Origin: Akebia trifoliata | Taxonomy: Eukaryota; Streptophyta; Magnoliopsida; Ranunculales; Lardizabalaceae | Length of the DNA: 64,000 nt | Assembly (NCBI GenBank): GCA_017979445.1 | Contig: CM030717.1 | Coordinates: 16,231,288 to 16,295,287 of the forward strand | Direction: 5' to 3' | Shown here: positions 1-12,030 of the stretch, piece after piece | Layout of the letters: every line of letters begins with the position of its first letter | Position numbering within the stretch: position 1 is the first letter of the stretch | Program-made: the position numbers and the translations under genes | The notes under the pieces: model-generated | Seen by the model: only the letters and a program-made list of their open reading frames with translations | Database searches by the model: none | What the model was told of the DNA's origin: nothing

Positions 1-368
1 TGGTTCATCATCGCACATAAAATTCAAAACAACAAATCTCCGTTCTTAAACTTGGCCGTGGCAGAGTGGCCAAAGAAATATATGCACCTTGACCAACTAA
101 ATTTGGCCGATACATATTAAGTGGTTTGAGATAATTTTAGATAGAAAAATAAATTGATAGCCGAGTGGAGATATATGACTGTTGCCATATGCGCGACAAG
201 TAAATGCTTTCAGTGGAGGTTTTTTTAAGACTTCCACTCATGGAGATTAGATTGATACCTTAATGAAGATGATTTTGATGATAATCTTGATCATCAAGTC
301 TTCTCTTCAAGGCTTTAATGGTTCAGACGGTTGAAGAAGAAAAACAAAAAGGAAAAGGCCTCATTGTG
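1..368. other. Unassigned sequence left of first LTR
   Basis: AT-rich sequence without a long open frame or a recognised repeat. It is the left flank of the family I LTR that starts at 369. Confidence 0.4.
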
Positions 369-1883
369 TGTAGACACCCCATTTTCGCACTTGCTTAATT
401 GATCAACTCGTCAACTTGATTGTGATGGTTCCCAATGATAGATGAATATTCCAATGTTTTATTTTGTTACTAGATATATTTCAGAAATTCAGATGAGGTA
501 TCTCAAGCAAACAAAACTTTAGAAACCACGCTATGCTAGGAAAATATAATCCAAAAAACATAGAAATCATCACTTTGAGACAAAAAGAAACTTTACGTGA
601 AAAATCACTAAAAATGATCAAATTATCAAAATACTCCTAATATCAAAACATCTCTAGAGCCTACGTTATGTTTAGGAAAATCCTTACGAACATATAAAAC
701 ATCAAATTAAAATCTAATAAACTATTTCGTCAATTTTCACCAATTCGATAAAATTACGAAAATACTCCTCATATGGTCCACGATCATTTCACATTAAAAA
801 CCCATAAATGACACAAATCGATACTCTCATTAAATTTTTTTGAAAAACTGATTTCAAAACATCAAAAAATGACTTATCAACCCAAAAGTCCTCTTTGAGG
901 GCAAAACGATAATTTTTCAATCCTAAAAATTCAAATTTTTGAAATTAATAATTAAAATATTAATGAATGTAAAGTGAAACCTTAATAAATTAAATTTAAA
1001 ATTTTAAACAAATAAAATCAATTAATTAAGTCCACAGGCCAAATTTTAAGTGGTGGCTCACTTATTCAAGTAGGGCCCACTTGATATTTATTAGAAGGCC
1101 TCTCCATCTGGGCCCTAAATAATTAAAAATATAATCAGAGGGGTTCTTCAAAAAACTAAAAAAAATATTCATTCATTGTACGTAAGAATGGAAACCTTAA
1201 TTCAAAATCTTAATTAAACCCTAATTAACCTTATCTTAAAGAGACGTAGTCAAACTGAAAAACTTCAAAAAAAAACTCTATAAATAAGAGTATCTACAAC
1301 CTAATCTCGCAAGTCAAGAAAAATCCTAGGAAAGAGAGGTCAAAAACTCTCCCTAGTCTTCCCAAAATCCTAAATATGAAATCTCAAGTCCCTATTTAAC
1401 ATCCAAACTTCAATTTTTTTTCAAAAAACACCTAGAAACCCTTTAAAAAACATAAAAAAAAAAAAAAACTTAGATCTAGAAAGAGGATACCTCATCTTGG
1501 ATATCAAAAGCGAATCCAATGACGGAGAAAAAATAGGAAAATTCACACGAGGATGCTCTCCGCTAGTTCTGAGGGAACCAATTGTCGCAATCATCTAGGT
1601 AATTTTATTAATTTATGAATTTATTAATTTATTAATTTATTTTTAGGTCTATTTAACAATGTAATATTTTTGGAAAAGTAGAGACCGGCATTTGTCGGGT
1701 GAGATTAGTGCCTAACACCTTCCAATCCCGTAACATAATCCCCGGATTCGTAGTTTCTTTTTCGTAAATTAGTGTTACTCATCTGTTTTAAGTCATGATT
1801 AGATTTCTAGACCTAAAAACTAGGTGGCGACTCTCAAAACCCAAAAAAGCATATCCACAACCCGCGGATCGAGGACGCTTTCA
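369..1883 (+). repeat. Family I LTR (5' LTR of a decayed Tat-type Gypsy element F)
   Basis: It begins TGTAGACACCCC and ends GACGCTTTCA, the same termini as the better preserved family I LTRs at 18537, 28592, 37434 and 47957. A TATA box (TATAAATA) lies at 1279-1286. A primer-site-like sequence follows immediately, so this copy acted as a 5' LTR on the plus strand. It carries a single AGTCAA (about 1248), whereas younger copies carry an array of this motif. Many differences from the other copies show it is old. Confidence 0.85.
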
Positions 1884-1884
1884 G

Positions 1885-1902
1885 TAACGACTCCGCTAAG
1901 GA
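1885..1902 (+). other. Decayed primer binding site of element F
   Basis: One base after the LTR the sequence reads TAACGACTCCGCTAAGGA. It matches the family I site TGGCGACTCCRCTGGGGA except for four G-to-A changes, the pattern left by deamination of methylated cytosine on the other strand. The intact form is complementary to the 3' end of what I recall as plant tRNA-Arg(ACG), the primer reported for Ogre/Tat elements. The tRNA identity is from memory. Confidence 0.7.
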
Positions 1903-2334
1903 TATTTTGAATATCAGACTTGAAAAAAAATCTCAAATTTTGGTGTATTGCCTAATTGACCTAGTTTTTTTTTTATTTATTTGTTTTGACTTGATTGTGG
2001 ATTATTTATTTGATTTTCTTATTCTATGATCCAATCAATGATCACTTTTGATGACCTTAAATAATTCAAGATTTCAAAGATCAATGACATAAGGATGGAA
2101 TGATAGTGGTTGGGATGAGGAGCCATGAATGTTTTTTTTTATATAATAATAATTTTTTTGGTGTTGTTACGCATAGTCCATGGTTAGTTATTTTTTTTTC
2201 CCCTTCTCAATCTCGGTATGATGAATGGTATTAAAGAAAAAGAGAAAAAAAAAGATATTTTTAGGTGTTGTTAGTGCATAAGAAGAAGAAAGGATTTAAA
2301 AAAAAATCACCAAAAAAAATTAAAAAATAAAAAA
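1903..2334 (+). other. Element F leader remnant
   Basis: Untranslated leader fragment. About 2027-2125 resembles the inverted-repeat arms found in elements A (36471-36562) and B (61441-61540). No coding frame survives; all gag and pol is deleted between here and the next LTR piece. Confidence 0.5.
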
Positions 2335-2668
2335 AATACCTGTACGCTTGGAGATCTGAAGCAGATCTAGTGACAGAGGAAAAACAAGGAAACTCGTACA
2401 AGGATGTTCCTCACTAGTACTGAGGAAACAAATCATTCCGATCATCTAGGTATATTTTCTTACTTTTTTATTTGTTTTATTTTTTGTTTTAAGTCTTTTA
2501 GCAATGTAATCATTTTTTGGAAAATAGTAGAGACCGACGTAAATTCGTTGCTTTCATATATTTAGAGTCAATGTTTGATTCCTAGATTGTAATAATTAGG
2601 TGACGACTCCCAAACCTCAAAAATCAAAAGCGGATCTGCATACCCCGTGGATCGAGGGCGTTTTCAAT
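2335..2668 (+). repeat. Truncated family I LTR, 3' end only
   Basis: It matches the last ~330 bp of the 369-1883 LTR: the segment after the A-rich tract, the 'tagagaccg' block, the 'aggtgacgactcccaaac' block, and the end GGGCGTTTTCA at 2668. About 1.1 kb of its 5' part is missing. Homology stops at an A-rich stretch (about 2290-2335), suggesting an illegitimate deletion between A-rich tracts of the two LTRs. Confidence 0.75.
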
Positions 2669-3239
2669 TATGCTGTATTTATTTTTCTTGATTAGTTTGA
2701 GAAAATTTTTCATTTCTTTGTTTGTCACTTTCTTTTTGCCTTGTTCCTTTTCTTCCTATTTACCTACTTTTTTCACGATAACCACTTTACATTTCCCTTT
2801 ATCCAATACTGCCTTTATATTTTCTTTTTGCCTTTCTTTCGCGATTTCTACAAGCACCCTCTACTCTATTTCGATTGTGTCTGTCTTGATTAGGAAGAGA
2901 AGGGATTTTCCTATTAAGCTCATATTTCTCCTTCCTTGGTGAGTTTTTAAGTAGGGGGCCTACAGTTCTTAGGTGATCTTGAAAGTGATATCATCTTCGA
3001 ATTCATTCCTACACCTTGATTACTTCCACATAATTTGAAAGATTCTCGGGATTTTAGATTTAAGAAATCAACCTGATTAAATAAGTCCCTCACAATACAG
3101 TCCACTATAAGAGATGAATAATTCCTCACTTCCTTGGACTTGGAAGGTTTTTTTTTTAATTTACAAAAGGTTCAATTTTTTTTTGTAAAAGAGCTTATCC
3201 TATCCCATGCAACTTTTTATCTACCATTGAAGATTTACC
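2669..3239. other. No supported gene
   Basis: T-rich sequence. The open frame at 2670-2942 (+) is a run of F, L, S and Y codons typical of a chance frame in T-rich DNA. The lower part may be the far decayed pol end of the minus-strand Copia element that follows, but I cannot show this. Confidence 0.4.
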
Positions 3240-4963
3240 AATAGAGATTACAGTGGTTCTGGAGTAAATAGTCTTGTGTTCAAATTTAATATGACCAATT
3301 TCTCCATAGAAATTGCAAATGATCACTTTCGTAGAGTGTTTTTTTAATAAGAAAAATTTCTAGAAATTGTGACCTTCTTGGAACCCTTCTTAGGATCTGA
3401 AGTGTTTTCAAAAGTGATTGTTTTCTTGGAGTATGAAAGAAAACAAACACTGTAGGAATAGGAGGCGATATAGTATTATAACTATCATAACCTAGACTTC
3501 CCCTATACTCAAATGGTTTTCCTATACCCAAGATATTTTAATGTTCCTTATTACCCTGGGTATAGTTAGGTTCAAGTCTAGCATAGTATGATTCTAACTC
3601 AAAGATAATAAATTATAAGATTCTATTCTCATCTTACCAATTCGCTATTTTGATTAGATATAGCTGAGCTTGCCATATTGAATTGAGTTCGCAAATGTTG
3701 AGATTTAGTGATCAAGTCACTTCTCTTCATTCTAACAACTCTTATGCGCTAACATCTCTTTGAAGAGTTGTTTCAAATTTTATAACTCAATTCTTTAAGG
3801 AGTGTTTTTCTACAACAGCTTGTTCTAGGAGATCTATTAATCTCTCACTTTCTACATTTTCTTGACCATTCATCTTAATGAGTACGACATGATTCACAAA
3901 CAATTGATCGAAGATAGATTGAAATTCCAAGACATTTTGAATTTCTTCCTCATTCTTATCATCAGAAGAGGAGGCTACTTGAGGAAAAGATGGATTTACC
4001 AATATCTTTTCATCCTCAACTTTATACACAAAAGGGATGGAGATCGTGGTGGATGTCATATGAATCCTGAAAGTGTTGCATTCTTCAAATTTTGAAAAAA
4101 CTTGTTTTTCACCTTCTAATTTATTTGAATCATCTTATGTGGCTTTTGCAACCTATTTTTCCCTTGTATCTAAATTTTTAAAAATCAATTGTTCTAAGTT
4201 TTGATGGACAAGTTGCAAAAAAATGACCAATGCCTTCATAGTTATAGCTTTTAGTATTATCCTTTGATATATATAAGGAGATTTACAAATAGGTCATCTT
4301 TTGTCATCAAGATTACTCATTTTACTGAAGTTATGTGATCCTGTCTTCTTATAGACTATCTTAAAATTTGTCCCCATCAAAGTCATGTTCTCAACATCTA
4401 GGTTACTCTCATTATTTTTCCTCAAGATAGTTTACTATTAATTTGAGATGGGGAATGAGATGGCATGTGATTTAACTATTTAGAGGTTGACTTTGAAGAA
4501 GAGAAGCATGACTACCATCTATCCCTTTTAGGGAGAACCTTCGAGATGGAGCAAAATCATGGTAAGCAATCCAATGAGTTCTTCAACACTCATTATTTTC
4601 ACATCTCAAAACTACAATCGAGGTCGCATTAAAAGCGAACCTTTTAAGAAGACCATCACGAGCATATTTATATAAATTCATTGTGTGATATAACCGTGTA
4701 ACTTGTATTTAAAGTTTTCAAGTTATTGAAACTTTTAGTCTACAATTATTTGGATGGCTCATATCCTCCTTCTATTAAGTTTCATACACCATAGTTCAAA
4801 GGAATTGATGTAAATCATCATCCCAAGTTACTAATAAGCATATTTGAATTAATGAATAAATTGAGGTCTAGAGAATGACCATTGTCGAACTTACACATGG
4901 TTCAAAGTCTTGGGATCAACTATAGTATATTAAGCCTATCAAGAGTAATCCGTTCTGATACCA
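3240..4963 (-). pseudogene. Degenerate Copia gag (Copia element 2)
   Basis: Reading right to left: a Copia primer site, then gag-like phrases in broken frames. Around 4560-4600 there is 'VEELIGLL', like the conserved 'SLEELIGSL' of Copia gag. Around 4205-4260 there is a decayed zinc knuckle, 'YEGIGHFFATCPSKL', with the first two cysteines lost. At 3787-4059 lies an acidic, coiled-coil-like segment of 90 residues, as in the C-terminal part of Tork/SIRE-type gag. Around 3290-3310 there is a second knuckle-like 'ICNFYGEIGH'. Frameshifts and stops are frequent and no pol is recognisable. The Copia assignment is good; the sublineage is inferred. Confidence 0.6.
4951..4963 (-). other. Copia primer binding site (tRNA-iMet type)
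   Basis: On the minus strand this reads TGGTATCAGAACG, matching the TGGTATCAGAGC initiator-Met primer site typical of Copia elements except near its 3' end. It sets the inner end of an LTR that lies at higher coordinates. Confidence 0.7.
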
Positions 4964-5980
4964 ATTAAAAATACCAAGCTTCGTATCATGTCTAGTCCTC
5001 GAGGGGGTGAATAGGATAATTAAAATTTATTTCGATTTATCCAATTTTAATTTAGATTGATAATGTGACTATTTATTCTAAGTCATTCACCTATCCTCGA
5101 TTTTGTACTTATGTATCTCAACTGCATTTAATGAAAATACACTTGAATTTAAACATTCATTTCGTCATATCATTCAATAGTCCATTCATATAAGATTTAC
5201 TATTCAACATTCATAGCATCTTATGACATTCAAAGCATTCAAGTGTAAGTTATGGAATTATAAAACATGCACAAGACATAAGACTTATAATGGTTTGACA
5301 ATATGCCTACATCCATTCTCACAGGAAGTCTCTAGTTTGCAATGCAATAGTTGTTCACTTAAAATCTAAACATTTATGGCATGTCATACATAGTATAATA
5401 TTGATTCATAGCATGTATTCATGTAAGTGTAAATTAATAGACATATTTCTACAAATACGAGACAAGCATTTTATAGTGGTTCAACAATGTGTTTATATCC
5501 ACTTCAAAGGTTCCTATCTAAAAACTTGGTGTTCACTATCAAAGAGGTTTATGATTCACCTTAAACATTTTACATATAATTTTTATATATAGGCTAAACT
5601 CTAAAACCTTAAGATTGAGAAAAAAAACATCATATCAAAATTGTGACTTTTGTTTATTGAAAATTCACAAACATTTTCTCTTTTCAAGAATCCTAGACTT
5701 TAACAAGTGCTTGATTTTTAATGACGAAACCATATAATATCATACATAGATTTAGAAATGAAATATCAAAATAACAAGGACTTGTTCAACTTTTAATGTT
5801 TGCCAAGGGCTGAACCAAATAACCTTATACATAGATTTGTAAGCTATTTTTTCTTTTTCATTTTCTATGAACTCTTAAGGTTATTCCATGTAAATTTATT
5901 CATTCAAACTCTCATGTAAGAAAATCATTTTCATATTTATTTAGTGTAATTCCAAATCATAATGAGCCACCAATGCCTTA
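4964..5980 (-). repeat. Probable Copia LTR (element 2)
   Basis: It lies directly upstream, on the minus strand, of the iMet-type primer site. It contains a degenerate internal duplication: the block near 5260-5330 (a 'tataatggtttgacaatatg'-type sequence followed by 'ctacatcca') recurs near 5450-5520. The outer boundary is inferred from where the neighbouring Copia RT sequence resumes at about 5981; no clear TG or target duplication was found. Confidence 0.4.
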
Positions 5981-7547
5981 ATGATTTTCAGTGAGTTTTT
6001 TTTTTTTTTAAACTGGATAAAAAATATCAATGTAATCGATACATTCCTTTTAAGTAAAACCTTCAACCATAAGTTTGGCTTTAATCATTCGACATTACCT
6101 TTTGCATCGTGTTTGGTCTTAAAAATCCATTTACAGTTGACTTTCTTACTTTTAGAAGGTAATTCAACAAGATCCCAAACATGATTCTAATTTATGGATT
6201 TTAACTCTTTTTTCATGGCTTCCATCCACTTAGAAATATCATTACTTTTCATTACTTGTGAAAATATAATTGAAGATTTGTTTATCCCAATATCATAATC
6301 AGATTCTTGTAGATACACCACGTAATCATCTAAAATGGCAGGTCTCCTTTCTCTAAGAAATCTTAAAACTATCGATGATAAACCTTCAATGACAATGGTT
6401 GAGTCCTGATGGAGTGGTGAACCAACTTATTTTAACTATTGTTCATTCTTATCAGGTTGTTGAACATCCTGAGAATCAACAGTTTCTTGAAGATTAAGAG
6501 GTGATAAGATATCCATTATTACTTTCCCAAGAGTTATTTTTCGTGGTTCTACACTCCCATTAATCTTATCATTTTCTAGGAATCTAGCATTTTCAATTTC
6601 AACTATTTACGTATTGTAGTTAGGGTAATAAAATTTGTATCATTTAGAATTTTATATATAACTAATAAAATATCCAGAAATGGTCTTAATATTCAATTAC
6701 CTTTCTTGTGGATTGTAAATCTTTGTTTTCGTTTGACAACCCCAAACATGTAAATGCCTTAAATTAGGTTTGCTACAAATCCATAACTTGAAAAAAGTTT
6801 TGGGAACGACCTTACTAAGAAACGTATTTAAGATATACATTGTAGTCTTTAATGCTTCTTCCCACAAGAATTCTAGAACTGTTAAATGACTCAACATACT
6901 TCTAACTATATCCATAAATGTATGATTACGCGTTTCAACTATACTCTTATGCTTAGATGTGTTTGGCATTGTGTATTGTGTACAAATACCTAACTTTTCT
7001 AAGAGTTTGACAAAAGGGTCAAGATTTTGACCTGATTTATTAAATCTACCATAATTTTCACCTCCTCTATCTAACTTAATTATTTTAACATTCCTATCTA
7101 ACTACCTTTTTACCTCAATTATAAATATTTAAAGGATATCTACATACTGAATTTTTTTATATATCATATAAACATAATCAAATCTAAATAGGTAATCAAT
7201 AAAGGTGATGAAGTATCTTTATCCACTTAGAATGTAATGGAAAATGGTCCACAAATGTTAATGTATATGATCTCAAGAAGTTATTTACTTCTTGTGGCTC
7301 ATTTCTTGGTATGTTTAGTTATTTTTCTTTAATGCAATCCATACGTACTAAGAAATCCGTGAAGTCTAAAATATCAATAGTTTTGTCCTTCACTAATCTC
7401 TCAATCCTAATTTTAAAATGTGTCCCAGATGTTTATGCCATAGATAAATGAATTTTTATTCATCAAGCAACGTTTCAAACCATTATTCGAATGCAAAGAA
7501 ACTAAAGGCTAGACATAATCATAATTCAAATTAATTTTTTATGAACT

Positions 7548-7556
7548 ATCAAATAA
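7548..7556. repeat. 9-bp target site duplication, left
   Basis: ATCAAATAA, repeated exactly at 7911-7919 on the other side of the MITE. Confidence 0.8.
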
Positions 7557-7910
7557 GGGAAATGTTCAACAACAAACATTTTGGCAAAATATTTGTCAAA
7601 ACATGGGTTAGAGATTTTGGAATGGGCTGATTTTTTGTGAGGATGATCTCTATGATGAGGAGATCATCTCACCAAAAATCAGCCCATTCCAAAACTTCTA
7701 ACCTCGTCAAAAATGATTTACAAAAAAATGGACGATCCACGATTTTTCTACTTGTAAACTGGGGCTGGAAGTTTTGGAATGGGCTGATTTTTGGTGAGGA
7801 TGATCTCCTCACCGTAGAGATCATCCTCACCAAAAATCAGCCCATTCCAAAACCTCTAACCCATGTTTTGAAAAATGTTTTGCCAATATGTTTGTTGCTG
7901 AACGGGACTC
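7557..7910. mobile_element. MITE with long inverted repeats, Mutator-like by TSD
   Basis: A 354-bp foldback element. The ends pair over about 55 bases (left CAACAAACATTTTGGC, right GCCAATATGTTTGTTG). Inside lie two successive hairpins: GGAATGGGCTGATTTTT ... AAAAATCAGCCCATTCC occurs twice. A perfect 9-bp TSD (ATCAAATAA) suggests a Mutator-like origin. The open frame at 7637-7963 is an accident of the palindromes. A diverged sibling is at 25140-25527. The ~95-bp sequence around the insertion point is tandemly duplicated (7470-7556 with 7920-8010). Confidence 0.85.
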
Positions 7911-7919
7911 ATCAAATAA
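7911..7919. repeat. 9-bp target site duplication, right
   Basis: ATCAAATAA, identical to 7548-7556. Confidence 0.8.
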
Positions 7920-9100
7920 TATCCCAAATCCAATCATTCGAATGTAAAGAAACTAAAGACTAGACATAATCATAATTCAAATTAATTTTATATGAACTAT
8001 CAAATAATATCCCAAATCCAATCAAAACTAAATGTAAAAATAATTTTAATTGTCCATATTCAAAAGAAGTCGAATAACTAAAACTATCTAATCTAGATAA
8101 AAAAAATTAAATTTTTAGATATAATAAGAACATAAAAAGTGCTCTCCAGATCCATCTAATGACTAGTCTTCAATACTAAGCGATAGGTTCTTACAACTAG
8201 CACTTGCATTCTAAGGTAATTTCCCATGAAGATGGACCTTTCATTTTGCATTGACTTCTTACTTGAAAGGAATCTTTGCATCAAATTTGTAATATGAGTT
8301 GTAGTTCCTAAATTAATCCACTAGGTATTTGAAGTTCAACTAAGTTTAATTCATAACATATAAAAAAAAAACATACCTTTCTTTTTTAATCAATTTTTAC
8401 GTTTTGCACAATTCTTATTTATGTATCCAACTTTACTACAAAAGTAGCAATTGATACTATTGTTGTTTTTCCCTTCAGCCTGATTCGTATTCTTAGGCCC
8501 TTTACCCTTTCTTGATGAGTTATTCTTCTATTTATGTGACTTTTCTTCTTTCTTTCTTGCTTCTTGAGTTATCACAAAAGCAGACTGTGTTTCCTTATTG
8601 TCTCCTCCTGAATACTCATATTAGTCAGCTTGTTTATACTCCACTTAGCCTTATTAGTATTGTTGTGAATCGTGAAATAACCGAACTAAGTTGGGAGAGA
8701 GTTTAGAATAAACTATACTATGAAGGAATCATCCATGTTCATTCATAATATTCTAAGTTTCGCAATCTTGTCAGTCATATTAAGGATATAATCTTGAATT
8801 TCTCACGTCCCATCGTACTTTATAATCGTCAATTCAGCCATCACAATGCCCGCATGTGATTTATTAGCAGACTTAAACTTTCTTCCACATTTTTCAGATA
8901 CTCATGTGTATTGTCAGTCGCAGGTAAGGATGTTTTGATGTTGTTAGTGATCGTCATCCTCATGAACATCAAATTAAGCTTATTCAATCTTTTCCAAGCG
9001 AGAAGTAAATTTTATTACTGCATCGTACTATTCTCAATGAGGTCAACAGGTTTCACAAAAATAAATGCTAGGTTAAGATCTTAAATACCTAGAGTAAATT

Positions 9101-9869
9101 GGATGTACTCATACCATTCTGAAAATTTTGATCTGATAAGAATTAGGATGAAAGATGCAATAGAGTGCAATGAATCAGAAACTTAAATTAAATAAGGACA
9201 ATGCTCTAATAAGTACCTTGAATTTTATTCTATAATGATGAACTCATTAATATCACAAAAATTTATCATTTGGATTAAATTAGATATATTTATTGTTCAC
9301 TCATTTTTAAGATAATAAACTAATTAGGTTATCATATAAGATTAACATAATTTATTCAATCAGTTTTGTTACCTTTGGGTATCCAAGACTAATTTTTTTT
9401 AATTCATGCAAATTATATTATCTTACCCAAATTTCAATTAGTTAAATGAAATTTTCCTTTGGAATAATCTCATTTACCTAATTGAGTCTACAATCGTAAA
9501 TATTATTATTCTTTAATATCACCTTGATAATCAAAATTTAATGAAATTTGATATTCCATAAATGTTACTAATTTAAACTACTTTGACGGCTACAAAATTA
9601 ATAGAATTTATGTACATCTAAATTGTCCAATAATATTTACTAAATCTTTAGGTTATACTCAAAAGGTTCCAACAACAATAACATTGCACAAAGTTTATAT
9701 TATGGAAAACTTATTGAGCAAGAAACATTCCATCAATGGCAATAGAGAATTAACAATAATTGACATTCTTGCAACTAACTTATTCAAAACAAAGTTATTG
9801 ATAATCCCAAACATAAGATATATGTTATCTATTAGGCATGATTTCGTAACAAAATCTAAAATCTATGGC
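9101..9869. other. AT-rich Copia internal remnant, no readable frame
   Basis: Lies between the gag remnants and the leader repeats of Copia element 1. I see no recognisable protein or structured signal. Confidence 0.35.
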
Positions 9870-10320
9870 AATTAACTCAAAATCGAAATCTATAGTAATA
9901 ATCTCAAAGCTGAAATCTGAAATCTACAGTAATGAACTTCAAAATTGAAAATCTAAATTCAATATGAACTCAAATAAAAATCTTAAATCAATAATGATAA
10001 CCTCAAAATCATAAATGTGAAACCAATGATGAACTCAAAACCAAAAAATCTGAATTCATAGTGATGAACTCAAAAATCGAAAAATCTGAATCAATAGAAA
10101 ATCTAAAATCTAAATTATAGTGATGAACCAAAATTGACAAATTTGAATTCATAGTGATGAACTCAAAATCAAAAAATCTAAACTCATATAGGAATCAATC
10201 AAAATCGAAAATCTAGAATTCAATAGTGATCAATCAAAATGAAAATCTACATTCAATAAGAATCAATCAAAATTGAAAATCTAGAATTCAATAGTGATGA
10301 ACTCAAGTTTAAAGATTCTA
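9870..10320. repeat. Degenerate short tandem repeat in Copia leader
   Basis: Repeated phrases of the type 'gatgaactcaaaatc-gaaaatct-gaattcatag' recur roughly every 30-45 bp, at least ten times with strong drift. It sits between the primer site at 10411-10424 and gag of Copia element 1, so it is an expanded untranslated leader. Confidence 0.65.
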
Positions 10321-10406
10321 CCAATTTTTAAAAGGAGTCCAAACAAGTATGGCAACAATCATACATGAATAGTCTTTAATCCAAGATATAAAGATTCAAT
10401 AAATTG

Positions 10407-10424
10407 TCAATGACTCTGATACCA
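10407..10424 (-). other. Primer binding site of Copia element 1
   Basis: Minus-strand reading TGGTATCAGAGTCATTGA, a good match to the initiator-Met primer site of Copia elements. Confidence 0.8.
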
Positions 10425-11016
10425 CATATTAAATTTTTAAACATACAAAATCTCTCAACATAACTATTATTCTATAATTTTCAATGAATCAAGAATCATG
10501 CATAGATCTCAAGAACCTATTCATGTTGGTAAGAATCAAAATTCATAGTACTTATCTTGTACCATAAGTCGAAACATTGATCCAAGATTTGTGTTGGAAG
10601 TGTATCTTTTGCAATCTATGTGCCAACAAATTTAAGTGCGTAAATCCCCAATTCCGAGTTATTCAATTTCCAGACTCACCTTCTCTCTCTTCTCTATTTG
10701 GATTGGTTAGAGTTCTTGTGATTGATGGAGATTACTACGTTCAGAACTCTATGAGTATGTTTGTGTGTCTCTCACTATTATTGCTATTATGGGATGCCAA
10801 TCCACTTATATAGATGGAGATAAAGGGCCTAGAGACCCTCTCTTAGTAAAATTCCTATCCATCGAGGTTTCCTAATAAAACTTAAAGGGTGTATTTCTAA
10901 TTATAACGATATTGGGAATCAACCTTAATATTAATATCTTTAATATATATAATCCTTGTGCAAGTAAAATTACTAAAATCGTGAGGTCAATGGGCCACAT
11001 GAATTTGATTTTAACA
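10425..11016 (-). repeat. 5' LTR of Copia element 1
   Basis: On the minus strand it begins TGTTAAAATCAAATTC at 11016 and runs to the primer site, about 590 bp. A TATA box (CTATATAAG, minus) lies at 10805-10813. The small open frame at 10577-10813 (+) is not supported as a gene. The matching 3' LTR was not recognised. Confidence 0.65.
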
Positions 11017-11589
11017 CATGCATCAAGAGCAAGATAAGATTTTTGGGAAGTAAAATAACAATAGATTTTTATTCACCCCCAAGCCAACCCATCCCACCCT
11101 AATCTTTTCATCTGGAATGTAGTTTTTAACCCAAATTCTAGTTTGAAATTCTATCTCCTTCAAACCTTTAAAGCACGATAATAATTTTTGAATGAAGAAT
11201 TGATGCGTATTTAGATAGAAACATAAGGATTTTTTTGAGAAGGATAGAAAACCAAAGTCTAAAACCAAGTTAAATGTAATGGATTGAAAAACAAAGTTGA
11301 ATAGGTTTAAATAATTTACCTTGGAAATTGAAAAGCTCGAAGATTACTTATTCTTGGAAAAGTAACATCAAGGGTTTTTCAGTTAGAGGTTGAAGATGAG
11401 GGCATTTAGGTCATTGTATGGAGTCCAAGGTACCATCACTTAAAACACTTCAAATGCAAGGATATCTCAAATAAACATGGAGAGGAATGTCTAAATCACC
11501 CAAATACTTTAATGACATTTATACAAGCATTTATTACATTTATTTTGGTTGTGCCATCGTATGACAATTAATCCAAGTCCGAAAATCAG
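11017..11589. other. Intergenic, no gene seen
   Basis: AT-rich sequence. A piece near 11380-11420 ('gttgaagatgagggcattta') resembles the arms of the foldback element at 16627-17031, so a related fragment may lie here. Confidence 0.35.
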
Positions 11590-12030
11590 GCACAAATCCG
11601 AAAATGGACGGATCAAGTATGGGACTAGGATTCAAAGCCCAAGCCCATCCACATGAAGCCTGACCCAAAGCCCGTTCTATAAACTCAATCCCCACAAACC
11701 GTTAATTTTTTTTTTTTTTTTAAGTTAAAAATACTCTTAACCCAAACTGAAGTCTAGTCTGACTGGTCTGACCCAAAGCCCAAATTTAAGTGGGCTTTGG
11801 CTCAGTCTCAGACACTACAATCCTACTGTCTGGTCGGGTTACTTTTGAGGTCCAATAGGCCCTGTCTAATTAAAATCTGAGCCCAATGAATCTCGGTCTT
11901 AAGGCTAGGCTTCGGGTCAGTCCTTGTACTAATCTTTCTAAGCCCAGTCCGATTACTAATGAAGGTCCCACAGGCCTGACCCAATTAAAACCCAAGCCCA
12001 TCCCAATCCGTGCGGCCTATTTACATCCCT
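11590..12030. repeat. Degenerate C-rich interspersed repeat
   Basis: Repeats of 'AAGCCCAAGCCC'- and 'CTGACCCAAAGCCC'-like phrases with a T tract in the middle (about 11707-11721). Second-half phrases are often the complement of first-half ones ('gggctttgg', 'gaggtccaatagg'), suggesting a partly inverted structure. No coding. Confidence 0.4.

Larger units (their letters stand above)
5981..9100 (-). pseudogene. Degenerate Copia gag-pol (Copia element 1)
   Basis: Minus-strand Copia polyprotein in broken frames. The gag zinc knuckle lies near 8400-8460 ('CYFCSKVGYINKNC', with the histidine changed to asparagine). The integrase part is an open 90-residue piece at 6697-6969, with phrases such as '[15 protein letters not shown]' and 'LRHLHVWGC' that are diagnostic for Copia integrase. 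The start of reverse transcriptase lies around 6000-6400, with 'KWMEAMKKELKS'-like and 'VNCKWIFKTKHDAKG'-like readings. RT breaks off near 5981, so the YxDD region is absent. A MITE at 7557-7910 interrupts pol. Confidence 0.8.

Noticed and set aside
2670..2942. A 90-codon hydrophobic ORF resembling a membrane protein
   Set aside because: It is a product of T-rich sequence, with no start context, promoter or homology, and lies in transposon debris.
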